DNA of 64,000 nucleotides, taken from positions 253,213 to 317,212 of the forward strand of contig CM041201.1 of the NCBI GenBank assembly GCA_023078555.1, read 5' to 3'. The notes beneath the pieces are model-generated. The model did no database searches, was not told where the DNA came from, and saw nothing but the letters and a program-made list of their open reading frames with translations. Numbering within the stretch: position 1 is the stretch's first letter; each line of letters starts with the position of its first letter. The position numbers and the translations under genes are program-made. Shown piece by piece: positions 58,328-64,000 of this stretch. The DNA is from Ulva prolifera (Eukaryota > Chlorophyta > Ulvophyceae > Ulvales > Ulvaceae).

Positions 58328-58395
58328 GTTACAAGGAGGCAGTCGGAGAGGCCTGTAGCGCCGCCGAGGAAACGCAGAAGCACGGCAATGCCACG
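58328..58395 (-). mobile_element. Fragment of the SINE/LINE 3' end family, divergent
   Basis: TGTTACAAGGAGGCAGTCGG, then AGAGGCCTGTAGCGCCGCC corresponds in reverse complement to GGCGGCGCTACAGGCCTCTC, CGACTGCCTCCTTGTAACA. It is closer to the LINE terminus at 2.3 kb than to the SINE copies. Confidence 0.5.
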
Positions 58396-58431
58396 AGACG
58401 CTGTCACACGTGAAGTTGTGGGGGTGTGCGG

Positions 58432-58433
<2 letters not shown>

Positions 58434-58463
<30 letters not shown>
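58434..58463. repeat. 30-base G homopolymer
   Basis: Unbroken G run in non-coding sequence about 40 bp past a retroelement fragment. Length is probably uncertain. Confidence 0.9.
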
Positions 58464-58464
<1 letters not shown>

Positions 58465-58832
58465 CCATGGCACTGCATAGGGGTGCGTGTTGGGAGGCTC
58501 TCATAGAGGGGCTGCGGTTACTTGCTGTGATGTGAGTCTGTTCAACGCAGACGCGGCAATGCGGGTGTGGGATTTTGCGTAAAAACGAAGTCATTCACAT
58601 GTGTTGTGTTACCGGCCAATGCCTGTGGTGTGTAAGTCGTTACAAAGGACAGAGGTCGGGTACGCGCCCAGTTCTCCGAATCCACTGGCGGACCCACTTA
58701 CTCATTCATGGCACCAGGCCGGGCATGGTATGCATGCTTGAATTCACAGCCATAGCCATTGTGGCGTTGACTTGAATTGTGGCAAGGCAGGAGGTGCTGC
58801 TTCCCCATCCGGCGTTGAACTCAGCCATGTAC

Positions 58833-58922
58833 ATGTCGGCATATGTGGTCCCGTTAACTCGGATTTGTCCCTGTCCAACAGGATACAGCTCAGTAAATTC
58901 AGATTTACTTTACTTTACTTTA
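58833..58922 (+). mobile_element. TTTAC-tailed retroelement fragment, copy 3
   Basis: CATATGTGGTCCCGTTAACT, AACAGGATACAGCTCAGTAA, then ATTCAGATTTACTTTACTTT and ACTTTAC. Same motif order as the 31.9-kb copy, with a longer pentamer tail (TTTAC)3-4. A shorter relative may lie near 58,105-58,140. Confidence 0.62.
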
Positions 58923-60010
58923 CGTGTAGCTGTGCCACGGCTCCCACCCGCCTGCCATACAACCACTGCCGGAAGTGTCTCTTCCGACAGCCCTGTCCAG
59001 AGGCATACGTGCCTTGTTAAGTCTGGGTGCTAGCGAACGCATCGTCAAGCAGCTGCAGAGCACATACGTTCCTGATACGCAACACGACAACATGGAGTGC
59101 CACAGTGCAGCGAGAGCAGCTGCGCCTCAAGTGACATGTATGGAAGCCAATGGCATCCACACGCTGACCTCACAGGCAGATGCGCGTAGGTATGGAGTCG
59201 CAGTTTTCAGGCTCGAAATCTGCGGTGGAGATGCCGTTGGGCACTGATGTGATCACATCTGAGGTAGAGTGAGCTCATGGCTTGCAGCTGGCCGATGGCA
59301 GGCCAATGCTTGGAAGGCATAAAGGGCCCTAGAAGCACCAAACACCCCCCAAAAGCCCGAATATGTCACCATAATTGTTATTTGGTGGGTCAATAGCTGG
59401 GACTGTGATCAAGATTATGGGATACGAGCTGTACTGAAGCGGATGGGGAGGGTTTTAACAGACCTGCAACAACCAAGTATACGGCGCGAGCTGGCACCGC
59501 CAGACGAAAAATGTGATGCTGACCCATTCTGAACGATTTGGTTGCATATGACTCAGAAGCATAACATCGCACAGGGCACAAGTGAAGACAGCAGCGATTC
59601 TCGAAACCACGACATGTCGAGACGGCAGCAGAAGCGATGTTGATAACCATGGTCAGGCGTGGCCCCGCACACATGCCCTTCGTTGTCTCAGGAGCAGATG
59701 CTTTCACATGTTCCAACAGCACTGAATGTATCATGTTCGCAAGCAATTCTGCATTTAGTTGTTCGTGTTCTCTGCCGTGATCAGCGCCAAGCATCATAAT
59801 AAGAGCGCATCAGCAGCCGCAGTCAGCCTTCATTGGTCTTCAGCGGAGATTTCTGTTCATGAAGCTCGGAGGACACATCTCAGTATGAGTTGGAATGTAC
59901 GCCAGCCCCGCTGTCGTGGCCGCGCCTGACCACGACGAGTGATGCCAGCAGCGACATGCCTTACGGCTCCTGTATATGAGCATCTGTGGACTCTGCTGTC
60001 TTGGCTGCAG
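58923..60010. other. Unassigned interval with one minus-strand frame
   Basis: A minus-strand frame at 59797-59390 begins MMLGADHGREHEQLNAELLA and NMIHSVLLEHVKASAPETTK, which looks like a real helical N terminus, but the remainder is not recognisable. The first coding exon of the CCAR-like gene should lie just left of 60011. Confidence 0.35.
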
Positions 60011-62211
60011 GATCGCGGGAACTGGGGAGCAGCTAACCAGCAGCAGCCCGCTGTACGGCCGGGCTTTGGTCAAGGGTACCAGCACAATGCACCAAGACCA
60101 CAGCGCGTAGAGCAGTCATCTCAATGGGGAGGCCAAGGCCAAAGCGAGCAATGGGGCGCTAGGGCCCCTGCATGGAAGGGGCAAGGCCAGGTGTGCACAC
60201 GCTGTTGACGGCCCCCTGCGTCCCGCAACCCCACGTAAACGCACGATCACACAGGAACTTGCATCAATTCGGCTCGTAGTGATCTGTAATGCTGTCCCTA
60301 GGCAGGCAATTCCGCAGCAGGACGGCGCTGTGTGGCGCGGCGACGAGTTCCTGCTCCACTCCACGGCTCCACAGCTCCACGGCTGATCCGCAAACCTCGC
60401 GCACTGGCGCTGAATCGTGTCATCTCCAGTCAGATCATGTGGTCCGCTGGGCTTTCTGAGGATCGGTAGACCAGCGCAGGCAACCCCGAAGTCATGCACG
60501 GAGTGCCAGCCGCGACTACAATCCACTCTGGTGAGTCACAGCTGCACCGCGAGGTTCCCGAGTTCAGCGAATCGTACACATTTGCAGGGTCGTGGCTATG
60601 GAATGGATCAAGCACAGCCTGCATTTGGACGTGAGCCTGAACCAATGACCACTTACACTATCAGCAACCCCCGAAAGTGCGCCTCTGCTCACTGACCCGC
60701 TGACCAAGGCGTCTCTCCAACTGGCTTCCACCACGGAATTCATGGCCGATCGTGGAAGGCATCACGCTGCGGTCTCCTCCATCCTCACACACGTACACCT
60801 GCATGTAGCTAGGCATCGCCCCCTCCCCACGACCGCTCCCGCACGCCAATGCTTCCTCTCGCCCCACGTCTCGTCAAGCCGAGCTTTGCTCTGACATGCA
60901 GGTGGACGGGCACTGTGACAGAGATCATGCCGCCGAGCTACGGCATCGTGGACCACGTCGCCTTCTACCACAACGATGTCGTTGAGGGGCAGACCCCTTC
61001 AGTGGCAGGGCAGCAGGTGGATGTGGAGGGCATTCCCAACCTCGATGGAGGGAAGTATGAGTGGCGCCTCGTCAGCGTCAGGATGCACCGAGGCATGCCG
61101 CCAGCAAGGGGAGGCCGGGTGTGCCCTGTCCCCCTCCTGCAGCATGCAGCCGCACCCGACCCAACGTAACCATGCACCACGTTTGCCGTGTCTCTGCTTG
61201 CATGGCGATCATGCATACATGGCGGAGCGATTCACATGGCGAACCGCAGTCTTGAAAACAGGAATCATGTGTTACCACAATGTGCTGCAATATGCTTTGG
61301 CCACAGCGCAGAATGGGATGTCATCCTTCGGCCGAATCAACATTTCCCTTCCTAGGCCAGGCACGGAACCTGCTAGCGTGTGCAATTGGCCCTTGCTGCT
61401 GCACGCTTCTGCCAATCGTGTTTGATTTCGCCATCGGCACAGCCACATCTGCCGCATACGCTCCTCGTACAATGCCGCGCAGCCACCCACGCAGGCGCCA
61501 TCGGCACCCCAAGGCATGCCGTCCCGCGCGCCTGTAGCCACAAGCACCCCTAGCCGCTTCGGCCCTCCCGTCGGTGGCGGCGGTGGCGGCCAGTCCCACG
61601 CGCCGCGTGGCTTCTCAAATGCCGGGCCCCAGCACTCCCAGCATTCCCAGCATACCCGCACCACGGCGCCCATGCATGCGCCGGCCTCGCAGCGCCCGAT
61701 GGGCCCGGGCCGCCGCGGGGGCTTCCGGTCTGAACCGCTGGACGATGACATTGCAGCCCGCCCGCGCGATGCGCGGACCTGTACCGGCTGTGCCATACCC
61801 CCCGGCCGTAGACCCTGCAGCAGCTCGCGGCGGGCCCCCGCCGCGCGAACCGTGAGCCGGACCGGCGGCCGCCACCCCCCGCATGCCACGGGAGTCGCTC
61901 CCGCCGCGGGACCGCGACGGCCCCCGCGACGGCCCCCGTGGCCGCGAGCCGCCCCGCGGCCGGGAGCCTCTGCCACCACGCGGCGCGCCGGAGCGCGCGC
62001 CGCCGCGTGGCGGCGGCGACCGCGCGTTCTCGCCTGCGCGCGCGCCCGTGCGCTCGCCGGGTGACCGCCACGCGGGCCCGCGCAGCGCCGCGCCTGCGCC
62101 CCCGCGCCACAGCGTCAGGGTACCGGCGCAAGCGGTGTACATCCGGGAGCGTGCGCTGCAGTACGTCGCCGCGCAGTACGAGAAGATGTATGTGCCGTCT
62201 GAGTTCATGCN
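60011..62211 (+). CDS. CCAR1/DBC1-like protein, 5' part, broken off at 62211
   Basis: Exons recognised are 60011-60190 (DRGNWGAANQQQPAVRPGFG, Gln/Gly/Trp-rich), 60588-60676 (GRGYGMDQAQPAFGREPEPM, TTYTISNPRK), 60902 to about 61.1 kb, and about 61.48-62.2 kb. The third exon, after the AA/G junction, reads WTGTVTEIMPPSYGIVDHVA, FYHNDVVEGQTPSVAGQQVD, the S1-like domain of CCAR1/CCAR2. The last exon is Arg/Gly/Pro-rich (PRDRDGPRDGPRGREPPRGR) and ends RHSVRVPAQAVYIRERALQY, VAAQYEKMYVPSEFM, matching the CCAR block that precedes the LAIKA and nudix-like region. CCAR proteins act in transcription and splicing. Within the last exon the frame changes once near 61.8-61.9 kb. At 62211 (an N) the frame runs into duplicated TMEM222/RAB2 sequence. 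The downstream half of the gene is absent. Confidence 0.75.
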
Positions 62212-62430
62212 TTTGCGTATCCCCCCCTTGCCAGCCATGAGCTCGATCCGAATCGCATCCAGGCGCATATAATTTGTGAAGTTTGAATGATAGATATTCT
62301 ACAGGCTGAAGCAGGTGCGTGTGCTGTTATGCTTTTGTGTTAACACTAAGTACTTTCTTTTTCCTCGGTGCAGTCAGCAGGGACACGACTTGGCCTGCAC
62401 AACAAGGCTAACACTTTCGCAGATTCGCAC

Positions 62431-62538
62431 CCATGTGTCCCACAAATGGAAAGAGTGCCGTGATTAGTGGTATGGGCGTCCATACGATGCAGGCTGGAAC
62501 GACGTCGGTGGCACTATGACGCTCGTATGATCGTCCAT
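62431..62538 (-). pseudogene. TMEM222-like exon 1, second copy with a 1-base deletion
   Basis: Corresponds to 51935-52043 but lacks one C (minus strand) in the codons for SFPA. The frame is lost before the first TM segment. Exons 2 and 3 are not present on this side, because the duplicated segment starts upstream of them. The deletion could be an assembly or sequencing error. Confidence 0.85.
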
Positions 62539-63163
62539 TGATTCCGCCACAATGTCTTGATGTAGTTTCTATCCTGAGGTGGCCTTTGGCTTGACTGCTG
62601 AACAGATGCCAATCGATGAAGTGGGAGTCAGCGTCAACATCAGAGCTTCTACAGCAGCTGCGGCACCGCGAAACGGCTGATCCAAACAGGCATCCAGACG
62701 ATAATCAGCAAGCGTCAATGTCCGGGTCACGCTAGAGTTTGCACACGGGGTAGAACACAGTTTCCGGTGAGATGAACATATGCAGCTCGGGGCCCGCGGG
62801 GTAGCTCCGCTGGGAGAGCAGTGTGGCAATCACTGTGACGCGGACGAACGGCCCGGATCGCTGCCGCAGTATTGATGGGAAGCTCGTAGTGCTATTTCGT
62901 TGGAGCCGCGCATGTGCATTGTGCCAGCTTTACGTTGACAAATGGCCCACATACGACTGCCCGACGGGGTGTCATGCATTGACGCGCGCCCTGCCTTTGA
63001 AAGCAGCTTGAACATGTACGCGCGTCCGTGTCGCCCTCTATAGTGTGACTCATATCAGTAGGTTATTTCTGCAGTCGAAGTGATATTTGCGGTTGTGATC
63101 GGGCCAAGGCTGTTGTTCCGAACGTGAACGTTTATTCCGGCGCAATAGATTGACGACTTAAAG

Positions 63164-63925
<762 letters not shown>

Positions 63926-64000
63926 TGATGAACCTCTGCAGATACACGGCTAGGACGCTCGTATTGCTTTGCAAGTGTCACATGTGGAGGTGGTGTTGGC

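Noticed and set aside
61615..62268. 217-codon minus-strand frame crossing the N
   Set aside because: It is antisense to the Arg/Gly-rich CCAR-like exon and spans the artificial-looking junction, so it combines unrelated sequences.

Overview
The window is nuclear DNA of a eukaryote, most likely a green alga of the Chlamydomonadales (Volvocales) type. Most genes are split by short introns with AG acceptors, usually GCAG, and donors that are very often GTGCGN. The gene content is that of a plastid-bearing green-lineage cell: a Toc64/OEP64-type import receptor, coproporphyrinogen III oxidase, a YlmG/YGGT protein and a plastid-type DUF212 (divergent PAP2) protein. A Kangaroo-like DIRS retrotransposon is also present. 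I cannot name the species.

Layout. 1-2345: 3' part of a decayed LINE. 2496-2597: a hAT-type MITE with an 8-bp target duplication. 2.6-4.2 kb: two unrecognised minus-strand ORFs. 5.5-12.4 kb: two minus-strand paralogues encoding a secreted DM13 domain with a probable GPI anchor, with a SINE between them. 15.2 kb: a possible cysteine-rich secreted protein. 17.4-19.1 kb: coproporphyrinogen III oxidase. 20.9-22.4 kb: a TLC-domain membrane protein. 22.8-24.1 kb: a six-exon, probably mitochondrial protein of unknown function. 24,673-31,041: a DIRS/Kangaroo-like element with split direct repeats, a decayed RT/RNase H and an open tyrosine recombinase on the opposite strand. 32.0-34.4 kb: a damaged right-handed beta-helix gene. 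36.6-41.2 kb: a Toc64-like gene (amidase-like domain plus TPRs) with a SINE in an intron. 42.4-43.9 kb: DUF212 protein. 45.1-45.6 kb: two-TM protein. 46.2-47.1 kb: calcineurin B-like EF-hand protein. 50.6-54.7 kb: a divergent TMEM222-like/RAB2 pair. 55.8-56.8 kb: YlmG/YGGT. 60.0-62.2 kb: the 5' part of a CCAR1/DBC1-like gene.

At 62,211, the only N in the window, the CCAR-like reading frame stops abruptly. The sequence then becomes an almost exact second copy of 51.7-53.5 kb, carrying TMEM222 exon 1 and RAB2 exons 1-4, and runs to the window end. A mis-join or retained haplotig is the simplest reading; a real segmental duplication is the alternative.

The most coherent novel signal is a family of SINE-like elements of about 140-160 bp. 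Three copies have target duplications of 13, 17 and 19 bp. Their 3' terminus (GCTTTGTCCTTGTRA) matches the 3' end of the LINE at 2.3 kb, which suggests a LINE/SINE partner pair. The genes do not form an operon-like system. Exon models were made by eye from splice sites, reading phase and family resemblance.
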